From: Clostridiales bacterium
GTDB lineage: Bacteria > Bacillota > Clostridia > Saccharofermentanales > Saccharofermentanaceae
Direction: 5' to 3'
Length of the DNA stretch: 64,000 nucleotides
NCBI GenBank assembly: GCA_017620475.1
Contig: JAFZQI010000044.1
Coordinates: 62,001 to 126,000 of the forward strand
A program made the position numbers and the translations under genes. The notes under the pieces are model-generated. The model was given only the letters and a program-made list of their open reading frames with translations, had not been told where the DNA came from and ran no database searches. Position 1 is the stretch's first letter. Each line of letters opens with the position of its first letter. Below, piece after piece: positions 16,405 through 25,526 of the stretch.

Positions 16405-19400
16405 TTCCAGCGTGAATTCGGTGCGCCAGGCGCACGAGGACTATACGCCTGAGAACAGGCCGGATGACGTACTCAAAGAGCGATTCACCTCGCGGCTTCT
16501 GAATTCGATCGACTACAAGGCGATCCTTCCGCGTTTTCTGATCCTTCTTTCTCCTGCACTCCTGGCGCTGCTTTCCGGAGTTTTCCTGAAAAACGACATG
16601 GCGGATTTCTTCTGCTGGTGGGGCATCCTTTATCTGTACGGATGGGCGGCTTTCCCGATCGTTGCCCACTTCTTCCGCGGCTTCGTATCCGCAGGATACA
16701 GTTTCTCGAGAAGTCTGGGTATACTTCTTACCACCGGGCCTCTGTGGCTGATCTCCTATCTGGGGATCTGGCGGTCTTTCAACCGGCCGATGACCTGGAT
16801 CATGTTCTTCCTTTTGGCCGCCGTCTGCTGGGGCATTCCGAAAACACGTGATGCCGCGGTCGAAGCCCTTTCCGACAATTCAAACATCACGCATATCCTT
16901 TGGGAAGAAGCACTCTTCATTGCGATCCTGATCTTCTTCTGTTTCTGCAAGGGTATCTACCCCACCATCGACGGTGAGGAGAAATTCATGAACTTCGGCT
17001 TCATGAATTCCATGGTCCGCTACGACGGACTTCCGGCCAAAGACCCCTGGCTTGCCGGACACTCCATCAACTACTATTACTACGGCCAGTATCTGTTCTC
17101 CTATCTGGTGAAGATGCTGGGTATCCGGACCGAAGTCGGCTACACGCTCTCCATGTGCACGGCCATTGCCCTTCCTTTCAGTACCGCTTACGGGCTCGGT
17201 CAGCTTTTCATCGATGGCCTCCGCCAGAAAAAAGACTGCCAGGTATCGAAGAACTATCTCCCCTTTGCCGGTCTTCTGGCTGCGTTATGCACCATGATCT
17301 TCGGTAACTCCCACTCCTTCTTCTACGACGAACAGAGCTTCGGAAACAAGATGCTTTTCTGGAAGATCTGGAATAAGCTGGGAATCAATGTCGGAAAGAC
17401 GGGAGATTTCTTCTATCCGAACTCCACACGATTTATAGGACATAACCCGAACCTCAAGGAACTGGGCCTTGCGGAACACGGGGATAACACCATCCACGAG
17501 TTCCCGTTCTATTCCTACCTGATCGGCGACCTCCACGCGCACGTGGTCAGCCTGACGATCGTACTTTTGATCATCGCCTTCATTTTCGTTGCCGTCTATC
17601 GGGCCAAGTATCCGCCCAAGCCGGACATGAAAATGTATCACTTCCGTGATTTAAAAAAATCTCTGGTCTCGCAGATGGACTTCCTTTTTAAGCCGGAGTT
17701 CTTCTTCTGCGCCTACCTTCTCGGACTCACGCAGATGTGTAACTACTGGGACTTCCTGTTCTACTTTATCTTCTGCGCCATGGGTATCCTGGTCTATCAG
17801 GGAAGACGGTCCACTTACCTTCTGACATTCTCCAGTTTCCTGGTATTCCTCTTTGAACTGGGAAGCATCCTTATCGTCTTCCTGAAATTCGGCGATAAGG
17901 TTTTCGCACATCTGTGCCTGCAGGTTCTGATCTTCGTCATTTCCTTCATTCTTTCATCCTGCTTCCCCTCCGCATTCTCCCGGACAGGCGCCGCCATGTC
18001 CATGCTTTTTGCAATGGCCAGCGCCATCTCGCTGTCCTTCAACCTCCACTTCGAAATGATCTCCAACATGATCGCTCTGGTTGACCGCCACACTTCGCTC
18101 TTCCAGTTCCTCATCGTTTGGCTGATGCATCTTCTGATTCCGCTTTCACTCGTCATCCTGGTCGTCGGCACCACCCGTCACGCATTCCATAAGAATAAGC
18201 TCCCCACGGTTCCGGGGCCGCTTTCCCTGACACGTCCGAGCTTCAACAAAGCCTTCGCTTATCAGGGCGCTTCCCGTTCTTCTGCTTCCGGGAACACTTC
18301 TTCAGGCACAAGATTCACTTCTTCCGATGCAAAAAGCACTTTCTCCGGGGCCGACAGTTCTTTTTCCGAAGAGGCTGATCCTTCCGTGGAGAATGCTGCT
18401 TCCTCTAATGGAACCGCCAAGGATTCCATTGTCGATCCGGATGGTGCTTTTATAGACCCGGATCTTGCCGAAATCGTTTCCCGTTCTTCCGACCAGACTT
18501 CTTCGGTCAGCGATGAAGATGCGTCCTTGAGTTCCACGGATAAAACTGCGGAAACCGGAAATAAAGATGCGGAGAACAACACTCCTGTTTCCGCTCCGGG
18601 CTTCCTCGTTCCGATCCTGACATTCCTTTCCTATCTGGATTACCAGTTCGCACGTTTCGGCGACTTCCTTCTCTGCAAATTCTTCAGGAAACGCTCCATC
18701 ATCGACATCTTCATGGTCGGTATGACCTTTGTCGGATTCCTGCTCCTTTTAGCTCCGGAAATTATCTACGTCCGCGATATTTACGGCATCGACAACCAGC
18801 GTTCCAACACCATGTTCAAGTTCACGTTCTCAGGATTCGTGATCCTTTCGCTGGTTATCGCCTACACCATATTTCGTTTCATGGCCCACGTCACACGCCA
18901 GGGAAACCTTTCCAACTGGGGACTTTCCGTATCCATTATTATGATCCTGCTGATGCTTTTCATCCCCGGACACTACACCCTCCGTTCCCTCGACCAGCGC
19001 ACCGGCGATATCAAGCTGTCGGCCTACAAGGGACTGGACGGAACGGCATATCTTCCGGAATGCATTCCAACCGAATATACTTTCAGCGACAAGAGCAAGC
19101 GTGTCGCCGGCATTATGACGCCATATGAGGAAGCGATCGACTGGCTGAACGAAAATGAGAAAGGCTCCAGGAACATCTGTGAAGCCTACGGCTACAGTTA
19201 CACCGAACGATGCATCGTGTCCGCCTATACCGGTCTTCCCACCGTCATCGGCTGGCAGACACACGAATGGCTGTGGCATTTCCAGGGCTGGATCAACCCG
19301 GAAACGGGTGTTTTCGAGGACGATCCGGAACACGACGCAAGGCAGATGTATGTCTATCCGCGATATGAGGATGTCGCCAAGATCTACACCTGCACAGACG

Positions 19401-19567
19401 TCACGGAAGTATTCCGCCTGCTGCACCTCTATGACATCACCTATGTCATCTGCGGATCCATGGAGCTCGACCAGTTCGGCATTATCTACTACCCTTGCCT
19501 CAACCAGCTGGGCACCCCCGTATTCACCTCCAGCGACGGCAGCCTCATCATCTACAAAGTGCAATAA
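16373..19567 (+). CDS. Giant DUF2298 (YYY-type) polytopic membrane protein
   Basis: 1064 residues with many membrane helices. The DUF2298 signature is clear: MNFGFMNSMVRYDGLPAKDPWLAGHSINYYYYGQYLFSYLVKMLG (about 203-248), and LHAHVVSL in a later loop. This family resembles GT-C-fold membrane glycosyltransferases. Residues about 630-745 are an inserted Ser/Thr/Asp-rich hydrophilic segment without helices (ASRSSASGNTSSGTRF), probably a disordered loop. The C-terminal domain (about 860-1064) is soluble, with ERCIVSAYTGLPTVIGWQTHEWLWH. The start overlaps the flavoprotein gene, and GGAGG precedes it. Likely glycan or lipid-linked sugar transfer at the membrane; substrate unknown. Confidence 0.88.
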   Translation: MKKNQKSNRSDSSVNSVRQAHEDYTPENRPDDVLKERFTSRLLNSIDYKAILPRFLILLSPALLALLSGVFLKNDMADFFCWWGILYLYGWAAFPIVAHFFRGFVSAGYSFSRSLGILLTTGPLWLISYLGIWRSFNRPMTWIMFFLLAAVCWGIPKTRDAAVEALSDNSNITHILWEEALFIAILIFFCFCKGIYPTIDGEEKFMNFGFMNSMVRYDGLPAKDPWLAGHSINYYYYGQYLFSYLVKMLGIRTEVGYTLSMCTAIALPFSTAYGLGQLFIDGLRQKKDCQVSKNYLPFAGLLAALCTMIFGNSHSFFYDEQSFGNKMLFWKIWNKLGINVGKTGDFFYPNSTRFIGHNPNLKELGLAEHGDNTIHEFPFYSYLIGDLHAHVVSLTIVLLIIAFIFVAVYRAKYPPKPDMKMYHFRDLKKSLVSQMDFLFKPEFFFCAYLLGLTQMCNYWDFLFYFIFCAMGILVYQGRRSTYLLTFSSFLVFLFELGSILIVFLKFGDKVFAHLCLQVLIFVISFILSSCFPSAFSRTGAAMSMLFAMASAISLSFNLHFEMISNMIALVDRHTSLFQFLIVWLMHLLIPLSLVILVVGTTRHAFHKNKLPTVPGPLSLTRPSFNKAFAYQGASRSSASGNTSSGTRFTSSDAKSTFSGADSSFSEEADPSVENAASSNGTAKDSIVDPDGAFIDPDLAEIVSRSSDQTSSVSDEDASLSSTDKTAETGNKDAENNTPVSAPGFLVPILTFLSYLDYQFARFGDFLLCKFFRKRSIIDIFMVGMTFVGFLLLLAPEIIYVRDIYGIDNQRSNTMFKFTFSGFVILSLVIAYTIFRFMAHVTRQGNLSNWGLSVSIIMILLMLFIPGHYTLRSLDQRTGDIKLSAYKGLDGTAYLPECIPTEYTFSDKSKRVAGIMTPYEEAIDWLNENEKGSRNICEAYGYSYTERCIVSAYTGLPTVIGWQTHEWLWHFQGWINPETGVFEDDPEHDARQMYVYPRYEDVAKIYTCTDVTEVFRLLHLYDITYVICGSMELDQFGIIYYPCLNQLGTPVFTSSDGSLIIYKVQ

Positions 19568-19580
19568 ATCCGCGCAGCAA

Positions 19581-19624
19581 AAAAGTCTTCCGCGCCTCCG
19601 AAGGTCGGCGCGAGAAGACTTTAT
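19581..19624. terminator. Bidirectional terminator between DUF2298 gene and nagB
   Basis: AAAGTCTTC-CGCGCC and GGCGCGAGAAGACTTT pair with one bulge. On the minus strand the hairpin is followed by TTTTTT (strong for nagB); on the plus strand by TTATTTG. Confidence 0.8.
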
Positions 19625-19648
19625 TTGTGCGCGTGATTTTTTGAACGA

Positions 19649-20380
19649 TTACTCGATGTAACCGATCTCCTGAGCAAGCTTCTTCTCAAGTACTACTGTT
19701 GCGTCTCTGTGCATTCTCATGAATGTTGCCGGGCACATAGGATCGATCGTATCGTTCATCAGAAGCTTCGTAGCCGCTTCCTTCTTATTTCCGCTGATAA
19801 CCATCAGAAGAGCCTTCGCACGCATGATGTTGCCCATACCCATGGTAACGGCATAGCGCGGAACTTCGTCACGGGAAGCAAAGAAACGGGCATTTGCATC
19901 GATCGTGGACTCGTCAAGGAATTCCTTATGAGCACCATCAAAAAGAACCGGACCGGGTTCATTGAAACCGAGGTGACCATCCGGACCAACCCCCAGAACC
20001 TGGATCTCGATATCCGCCTTATCCAGCACTTCATTAAACTCCTTGAGGTTCTCGTCAACATCGCCGATACCCTTTGCAACGTATGTATTCGCCTTATCGA
20101 TGTTGATATGATCGAAGAGGTTGGTATCCATGAAATAACGGTAGCTCTGGTTGTGTGTCGGCTCCAGACCAACATACTCATCGAGATTCACGGTGTGGAT
20201 CCCGCTGAAATCCAGGCCCTCTTCCTTGCAGCGGCGGGACAGTTCCTGATACATACCGACCGGGCTGCTGCCTGTAGCAAGTCCAAGTGTGCAGGTAGGC
20301 TTCTCACGGATGATCTTCTCCATGATATCGGCCGCCTTCTTGCTGGCATCCTGATAGTTCTCTGCGATAATAACTTTCAT
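19649..20380 (-). CDS. nagB: Glucosamine-6-phosphate deaminase
   Basis: 243 residues, the length of Gram-positive NagB without the allosteric tail. Landmarks are LGLATGSSPVGMYQEL (phosphate loop), HTVNLDEYVGL (catalytic Asp), GVGPDGHLGFNEPG and a C-terminal CPATFMRMHRDATVVL. It converts glucosamine-6-phosphate to fructose-6-phosphate and ammonia, feeding amino sugars into glycolysis. It is downstream of glmM and a beta-helix protein on the same strand, 74 bases after the latter. A strong hairpin in that gap suggests separate control. AAGGAGG precedes the start. Confidence 0.95.
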   Translation of the reverse strand: MKVIIAENYQDASKKAADIMEKIIREKPTCTLGLATGSSPVGMYQELSRRCKEEGLDFSGIHTVNLDEYVGLEPTHNQSYRYFMDTNLFDHINIDKANTYVAKGIGDVDENLKEFNEVLDKADIEIQVLGVGPDGHLGFNEPGPVLFDGAHKEFLDESTIDANARFFASRDEVPRYAVTMGMGNIMRAKALLMVISGNKKEAATKLLMNDTIDPMCPATFMRMHRDATVVLEKKLAQEIGYIE

Positions 20381-20420
20381 ATTGGTACCTCCTTGTACTA
20401 TTATTTGCGCAGTATATTGA

Positions 20421-20449
20421 GAAGCCGCACATACTTTATGCGCGGCTTC
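20421..20449 (-). promoter_or_regulatory. Hairpin between the beta-helix gene and nagB
   Basis: On the minus strand GAAGCCGCGCATA and TATGTGCGGCTTC pair as a 13-base stem (one G-U) around a 3-base loop AAG. No T-run follows (TCAATATA). It could attenuate or process the glmM-nagB transcript. Confidence 0.5.
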
Positions 20450-20454
20450 ATGAA

Positions 20455-21123
20455 TTACTTTCTCTTGATGACGATGTTGCCCTGATCTTTGTAAATGCTG
20501 TCAGCGGGAATCACGCCACGGACACAGGACGTCGGATAAACGTTACTGTTTCTTCCGATGACCGTACCCGGATTAAGGACACTGTTACATCCGACCTCAA
20601 CGAAGTCACCCAACATCGCGCCGACCTTCTTGCGTCCGGTCTCGATCTGCTCGTCACCGTTCTTGATGACAACAGGAAGCTTGTCGCTCTTAACATTACT
20701 GGTAATCGATCCGGCACCCATGTGGGACTTATATCCGAGGATGGAGTCGCCGACATAGTTGTAATGCGGAACCTGTACGCTGTTAAACAGGATAACATTC
20801 TTCAGTTCTGTGGAGTTACCGACTACGCAGCCCTCACCGACCAAAGCACTTCCACGAACGAAAGCACACTGACGAACTTCGGTCTTATGTCCGATGATGC
20901 AAGGTCCGCCGATATAAGCCGTTGTGAAAACCTTGGCATCTTTAGCGATCCACACATCGTCGGATGGATGATCGAATTCATCCTCCGGAAGTGTTTTACC
21001 GATTTCCAGAATCAGATCGGAAATGCCGGCAAGCGCATCCCAGGGATAAGTGAACTTACCGAGATATTCTGCAACCTGCGGATAGGTCTGTGTCAGATCG
21101 TAAAGGTCATTGATGGTATACAT
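20455..21123 (-). CDS. Left-handed beta-helix (GlmU C-terminal-like) protein
   Basis: 222 residues from ATG 21123, which overlaps the glmM stop (TAATG), so translation is coupled. Hexapeptide-repeat strands are visible: VWIAKDAKVFTTAYIGGPCIIGHKTEVRQCAFVRGSALVGEGCVVGNSTELKN, then MGAGSITSNVKSD, and GAMLGDFVEVGCNSVLNPGTVIGRN. This corresponds to the acetyltransferase half of sugar-1-phosphate nucleotidyltransferases. There is no N-terminal nucleotidyltransferase domain. The MGAGSI.SN segment resembles the acetyltransferase active region of GlmU. The operon position next to glmM suggests glucosamine-1-phosphate acetylation; the exact activity is inferred. Confidence 0.8.
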   Translation of the reverse strand: MYTINDLYDLTQTYPQVAEYLGKFTYPWDALAGISDLILEIGKTLPEDEFDHPSDDVWIAKDAKVFTTAYIGGPCIIGHKTEVRQCAFVRGSALVGEGCVVGNSTELKNVILFNSVQVPHYNYVGDSILGYKSHMGAGSITSNVKSDKLPVVIKNGDEQIETGRKKVGAMLGDFVEVGCNSVLNPGTVIGRNSNVYPTSCVRGVIPADSIYKDQGNIVIKRK

Positions 21124-22499
21124 TACTTCTTCACCTCCACAAGATGGCCGCTCTTCTCCATGGCGGCGATGATGGCATCTACCTGCTTCTCGCACTCTTC
21201 AAGAGTACCCGCCTCAGACATAACACGGAGAACCGGCTCTGTGCCGCTCTTTCTAAGCAGTACGCGTCCGTTATCGCCGAGTTCAGCCGTGCAGGTCTCA
21301 ACCTGAGCCTGAACCGCCGGATCAGCAAGGGTACCGTCCTTATCGTCAACGATGACATTCTTGAGGACCTGCGGATACATATCGCAGCCCTTTGCAAGAA
21401 GAGAAAGCGGAAGATTTGTATCGATGAGAACACCCATCAGCATGATAGCCGTGAGCACGCCGTCACCTGTATGCGCATGTCTTCTGAAAATAACATGGCC
21501 GGACTGCTCACCGCCGATCATGTGTCCGTTCTCCTTCATGTTCTCATAAACATAACGGTCACCGACGGCTGTCTTCTCGTAGGCAATACCCGCCTCGTCA
21601 AGTGCCTTATAAAGGCCGAAGTTACTCATGATCGTAGTAACGACTGTGTTGTTATCGAGTTCACCCTTTTCCTTCATGTACTTCGCGCAGATGTACATGA
21701 TCTTATCGCCGTTAACGACTTCACCGTTCTCGTCTACTGCGAGGCAACGGTCAGCATCACCGTCGAAAGCAAATCCGATGTCAAGCTTATTCTCTACAAC
21801 ATACTTCTGCAGGCCTTCGATGTGGGTAGAGCCACAGCCCGTGTTGATGTTTACGCCATCCGGCGAGTTGTTGATTACGAATGTCTTCGCGCCAAGAGCA
21901 TCGAAAACCGCACGCCCGATCATCCAGGAACTGCCGTTAGCGCAGTCGAGGCCCACCTTATGTTTCTCGAAAGACTGCTTCGCCAGACCGACCAGGTAGC
22001 CGATATAGCGGTTTCTTCCGGTATAGTAATCGACGGTCTTACCGATCTTATCTTCTGAAGCGTAAGGAAGCTCTTCGATCTCCCCGTCGATGTACTTCTC
22101 GATCTGATCCTGCAGATCGTCATCCATCTTTTCGCCTTCAAAGTTCATCAGTTTGATACCGTTATCGTAGTACGGGTTATGGCTGGCAGAAACCATCACG
22201 CCACAATCGAACTCCTCGGTTCTTGTGATATAGCTGACGCACGGCGTAGTCGTAACATGCAATAAATATGCATCAGCGCCCGAAGACGTGATGCCCGCTG
22301 CCAATGCATTTTCATACATATAAGAAGAACGGCGCGTGTCTTTACCGATCACGATTTTCGCTGCTTCGGATTTACCTGACTGAAGGTGCTGCTGAGAGTA
22401 ATACCAGCCGAGAAAACGGCCTGTCTTAAACGCGTGTTCCGCTGTCAGGACAACGCCTGCCTTGCCACGGAAACCGTCTGTTCCAAAATACTTGCCCAT
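21123..22499 (-). CDS. glmM: Phosphoglucosamine mutase
   Basis: 458 residues from ATG 22499 (MGKYFGTDGFRGKAG), the family start, preceded by GAGGAGA. The phosphoserine loop is GVMVSASHNPYYDNGIKL, the metal loop is FDGDADRCLAVD, the sugar loop is GGEQSGHVIF and the phosphate loop is RVLLRKSGTEPVLRVM. It interconverts glucosamine-6-P and glucosamine-1-P for UDP-GlcNAc synthesis. SASHNP with GEQSGH favours GlmM over phosphomannomutase, and the neighbours (acetyltransferase-like helix, NagB) agree. Confidence 0.94.
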   Translation of the reverse strand: MGKYFGTDGFRGKAGVVLTAEHAFKTGRFLGWYYSQQHLQSGKSEAAKIVIGKDTRRSSYMYENALAAGITSSGADAYLLHVTTTPCVSYITRTEEFDCGVMVSASHNPYYDNGIKLMNFEGEKMDDDLQDQIEKYIDGEIEELPYASEDKIGKTVDYYTGRNRYIGYLVGLAKQSFEKHKVGLDCANGSSWMIGRAVFDALGAKTFVINNSPDGVNINTGCGSTHIEGLQKYVVENKLDIGFAFDGDADRCLAVDENGEVVNGDKIMYICAKYMKEKGELDNNTVVTTIMSNFGLYKALDEAGIAYEKTAVGDRYVYENMKENGHMIGGEQSGHVIFRRHAHTGDGVLTAIMLMGVLIDTNLPLSLLAKGCDMYPQVLKNVIVDDKDGTLADPAVQAQVETCTAELGDNGRVLLRKSGTEPVLRVMSEAGTLEECEKQVDAIIAAMEKSGHLVEVKK

Positions 22500-22748
22500 A
22501 GAAAAATCTCCTCTATTTTGCATATCTGGATAAATTTTACACTTCCGTGCTTTCAATGAAAATACCCTCGAAGAAATTTTTTCTTCACGATTTTGATTAT
22601 TTTATTCTCTGTGAACCAGCTGACTAAATTGCCATTTTTCGGAGTTTTATCAGTCGGATAGAAAAAACCATACAAAATGCGATTGCAAAAGCTTTTTCCG
22701 ATGCAAAAGCACTGTGTACCGCACGTTTGCGTGGGCCGTCAGGAAGGA

Positions 22749-23261
22749 TTATTTCCCGAACTCTTCCCCGATCCGGATCACGCCCGGACGATGGTGCATC
22801 GAACCGCAGTTGGTCTTGATCCCGCGAAGCAGATCTCTCTCAAAGACCTTCACTTCTTTACCGCAGCTGCAGCGGCAGAACCACTGAAGATTCTTTCCGC
22901 TCTTGATACCGGTCATTTTCTCGACCGTAAGATCGCCGAATACCTGGCCGGAAATATCCTCCATGGCCGAGGAACAGCGGCGGGTATCGCCCGAGAAATC
23001 CTCTTCTTTCAATGCTTTGCGGGTCGTGTCACGATAGGGACACTTCTCATCAAAGCAATTGCTGATCTCTGTATGCAGAAGGCGATGGGACGTGATTTTG
23101 ATGGTATTTCCGCAATCGCAGCGGCAAAGCCAGATCACCTTCCCGTTGAAGCGCTCCGGTGTCTCTTCAATTGCCACCAGATGACCGAAACGCTCATCCT
23201 TAATATCCTTAACTTTTCTCCCTCTGTTCTCGATCTTCCTGTTTCTGATAATAGTCGGCAT
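22749..23261 (-). CDS. Repeated Zn-ribbon-type protein of the AP2-associated kind
   Basis: 170 residues from ATG 23261 (MPTIIRNRKIENRG); ATG 23294 is the alternative. A start further upstream is unlikely because a terminator lies at 23374-23400. It has two copies of a roughly 60-residue unit: GHLVAIEETPERFNGKVIWLCRCDCGNTIKITSHRLLHTE and GDLTVEKMTGIKSGKNLQWFCRCSCGKEVKVFERDLLRGIKTNCG. Each has W.CRC.CG followed by a helix and a last Cys. Such units precede AP2 DNA-binding domains in many Clostridial and phage proteins. Here there is no AP2 or HNH domain. Probably a small nucleic-acid-binding protein; function unknown. Confidence 0.65.
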   Translation of the reverse strand: MPTIIRNRKIENRGRKVKDIKDERFGHLVAIEETPERFNGKVIWLCRCDCGNTIKITSHRLLHTEISNCFDEKCPYRDTTRKALKEEDFSGDTRRCSSAMEDISGQVFGDLTVEKMTGIKSGKNLQWFCRCSCGKEVKVFERDLLRGIKTNCGSMHHRPGVIRIGEEFGK

Positions 23262-23373
23262 ACGTACAAAAATTACCCCTTGCTTCCGTTTCATGTGAAC
23301 TTTCGCCCAACATAAACCTATTCTATCACGGCGTTTGAGAATATCAAGATAAAAATTCTTAAGGTGTTCGGGA

Positions 23374-23400
23374 GAAAAAAAGAACCGCTCACCGCGGCTC
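23374..23400 (-). terminator. Rho-independent terminator after the ABC exporter operon
   Basis: On the minus strand GAGCCGC-GGTGA-GCGGTTC is followed by eight T residues (23374-23381). It lies 147 bases downstream of the exporter stop. Confidence 0.8.
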
Positions 23401-23462
23401 CAAAAGAAAAAAGGAATCCCCGGATTTCCGTCGAGGAGCGCCAATCGCACGAGACATAAAAG

Positions 23463-23542
23463 AAATCCATGGATTACTCATCGAAGGCGCGATTCCGCAG
23501 GCGAAGCCGAGGACCAGCGCCGAGATCAGTATCCATGGATTT
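23463..23542 (-). repeat. Long-range inverted repeat after the exporter operon
   Basis: AAATCCATGGAT (23463-23474) and ATCCATGGATTT (23531-23542) are perfect 12-base arms 56 bases apart. The interior has a further GGCGC/GCGCC pairing. The left end is followed on the minus strand by CTTTTATG. It may be an additional, large terminator hairpin. Confidence 0.55.
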
Positions 23543-23546
23543 CCTC

Positions 23547-25526
23547 TTATTCGAGTTCAAATACTCCCGTATACAGCTGATAGTACTTGCCTTTTTCCGC
23601 AATAAGGGACTGGTGGTCACCTCTCTCGATGATGTGGCCGTTTTCAAGTACCATGATCGCCTTACTATTCTGAACGGTAGACAGACGATGGGCGATAACG
23701 AAGACGGTACGGTCTTCCATCAGGGCATCCATGCCACGCTGCACGATCGCCTCGGTACGGGTATCGATCGACGAAGTCGCCTCGTCGAGGATCATGACCG
23801 GCGGATCGGCAACCGCCGCACGGGCGATGGCAATCAGCTGGCGCTGGCCCTGAGAGAGCTCCGCGCCGTTGGCGGTAAGCTCCGTGTCATAACCCTGCGG
23901 AAGCTTACTGATGAAGTCATGCGCATTGGCCAGTTTCGCCGCCGCGATGCACTCCTCATCCGTAGCCTTCAGGTTACCGTAGCGGATATTCTCCATGACC
24001 GAACCGGTGAAGAGATTCGTATCCTGAAGCACGATGCCCAGTGAGTGGCGCAGATCGGCTTTCTTGATCTTATTGATGTTGATATCGTCATAACGGATCT
24101 TGCCGTCTGCGATGTCGTAGAAGCGGTTAATGAGGTTCGTAATCGTTGTTTTACCGGCACCGGTCGCACCAACGAAGGCGATCTTCTGACCCGGCTTGGC
24201 ATAGAGCGAAATATCGTAGAGAACCTGCTTCTTGCCGTCATAGCTGAAGTCCACATCGAAGAGACGGACATCTCCCTTAAGCTCGGTGTAGGTCAGCGTG
24301 CCGTCCTGGTGAGGATGTTTCCATGCCCAGACGTAGGCTGTTGTTCCATCCTTGTCTTTTCCGCCGTGGGCGCGCTTGAAAGCGAGTTCCTCTTCTTCCG
24401 ATACCTCTGAGAGCGTGTCGCCCTCCTTCTTGCAGTGAACGAGCGTCACGTAACCATCGTCTTCCTCCGGCTTCTCGTCGAGAAGCTTGAAGATACGCGA
24501 TGCACCAGCCATTGCCATGATGATGGAGTTCATCTGCTGGGATACCTGGGAAACCGGCATGACGAAAGATTTCGTCAGCTGCAGGAAAGAACCGATAACA
24601 CCGATCGTGATGACACCGGAAAGCCCGCACTGGATCGCGAGGAATCCGCCGATAAACGCAACCAGAACATAAAGGACGTTTCCGATGTTGCCCATGATCG
24701 GCATCAGGATGTTAGCGAAAATATTCGCGGATGTCGCGTTCTGGCACAGTTCTTCGTTCTTACCGTCGAAGACCTTCTTGGCCCGTTCTTCGTATGTAAA
24801 TACCTTAACGACCTTCTGTCCGTTGACCATCTCCTCGATGTAGCCGTTGACGTCACCGAGGGACGCCTGCTGCTTCATGAAGAACGTGGCACTCTTGCCG
24901 CCGATCTTTCCCATAAGGAAGATCATGGCAAAAGTACCTAAGAGCACAACAATGGTCAGATGCCAGGAGGTGTAGATCATGGCGGCCAGCGTCGCGACAA
25001 TGGTGATCGATGAGGACATCATTTGCGGGAAACTCTGGGAGATCATCTGGCGCAGAGTATCTACGTCGTTGGTGTAATGGCTCATTACATCACCGTGGGA
25101 GTGGGTGTCGAAGTAGCGGATCGGCAGCGTCTGCATGTGCGAGAACATATCACCACGCACATTCCTAAGGACGTTGTTAGCAATCACGAGCATGATCTGT
25201 CCCTGGAAGAAGTTGGCGATCACACCGAAAACATAGAGTATGGCAACCATACGTATCCATTTCAGAAGTCCGGAGAAATCGGCTGCGCCGGTCTCCTTTT
25301 TAGTATTCAGGATCGGAACGATGTAGTCGTCAATGAGGTTCTTGATGAACATGTTTCCCAGAACAGATGTGACGGAAGCCACGATGATGCAGAAGAAAAC
25401 AATGCCCAGTAATACCTTGTACTTGCCTGTGACATAAGTCAAAAGTCTCTTGATCAGGTCTTTGGAGATCGGGTTTTTCTTTAAGTCCTCCCGATTCATA
25501 GGACGTGCTCCTCTCGGCGGCGGCAT
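23547..25526 (-). CDS. ABC exporter half-transporter, catalytically complete subunit
   Basis: 659 residues: six membrane helices (about 25-330) and an ATPase domain (about 400-659). Walker A is GATGAGKTT, the Q-loop is VLQDTN, the signature is LSQGQRQ, Walker B plus catalytic Glu is VMILDEATSSID, and the switch His is IAHRLS. About 60 extra charged residues join the two domains (DGYVTLVHCKKEGDTLSEV). It starts in a TAATG overlap with the upstream partner, so the pair is a coupled heterodimer as in LmrCD/BmrCD-type multidrug exporters. Under control of the MarR gene at the head of the operon. Confidence 0.92.
   Translation of the reverse strand: MPPPRGARPMNREDLKKNPISKDLIKRLLTYVTGKYKVLLGIVFFCIIVASVTSVLGNMFIKNLIDDYIVPILNTKKETGAADFSGLLKWIRMVAILYVFGVIANFFQGQIMLVIANNVLRNVRGDMFSHMQTLPIRYFDTHSHGDVMSHYTNDVDTLRQMISQSFPQMMSSSITIVATLAAMIYTSWHLTIVVLLGTFAMIFLMGKIGGKSATFFMKQQASLGDVNGYIEEMVNGQKVVKVFTYEERAKKVFDGKNEELCQNATSANIFANILMPIMGNIGNVLYVLVAFIGGFLAIQCGLSGVITIGVIGSFLQLTKSFVMPVSQVSQQMNSIIMAMAGASRIFKLLDEKPEEDDGYVTLVHCKKEGDTLSEVSEEEELAFKRAHGGKDKDGTTAYVWAWKHPHQDGTLTYTELKGDVRLFDVDFSYDGKKQVLYDISLYAKPGQKIAFVGATGAGKTTITNLINRFYDIADGKIRYDDININKIKKADLRHSLGIVLQDTNLFTGSVMENIRYGNLKATDEECIAAAKLANAHDFISKLPQGYDTELTANGAELSQGQRQLIAIARAAVADPPVMILDEATSSIDTRTEAIVQRGMDALMEDRTVFVIAHRLSTVQNSKAIMVLENGHIIERGDHQSLIAEKGKYYQLYTGVFELE

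Noticed and set aside
22749..23450. Longer start for the Cys-rich protein at 23450
   Set aside because: It would read through the exporter terminator at 23374-23400.
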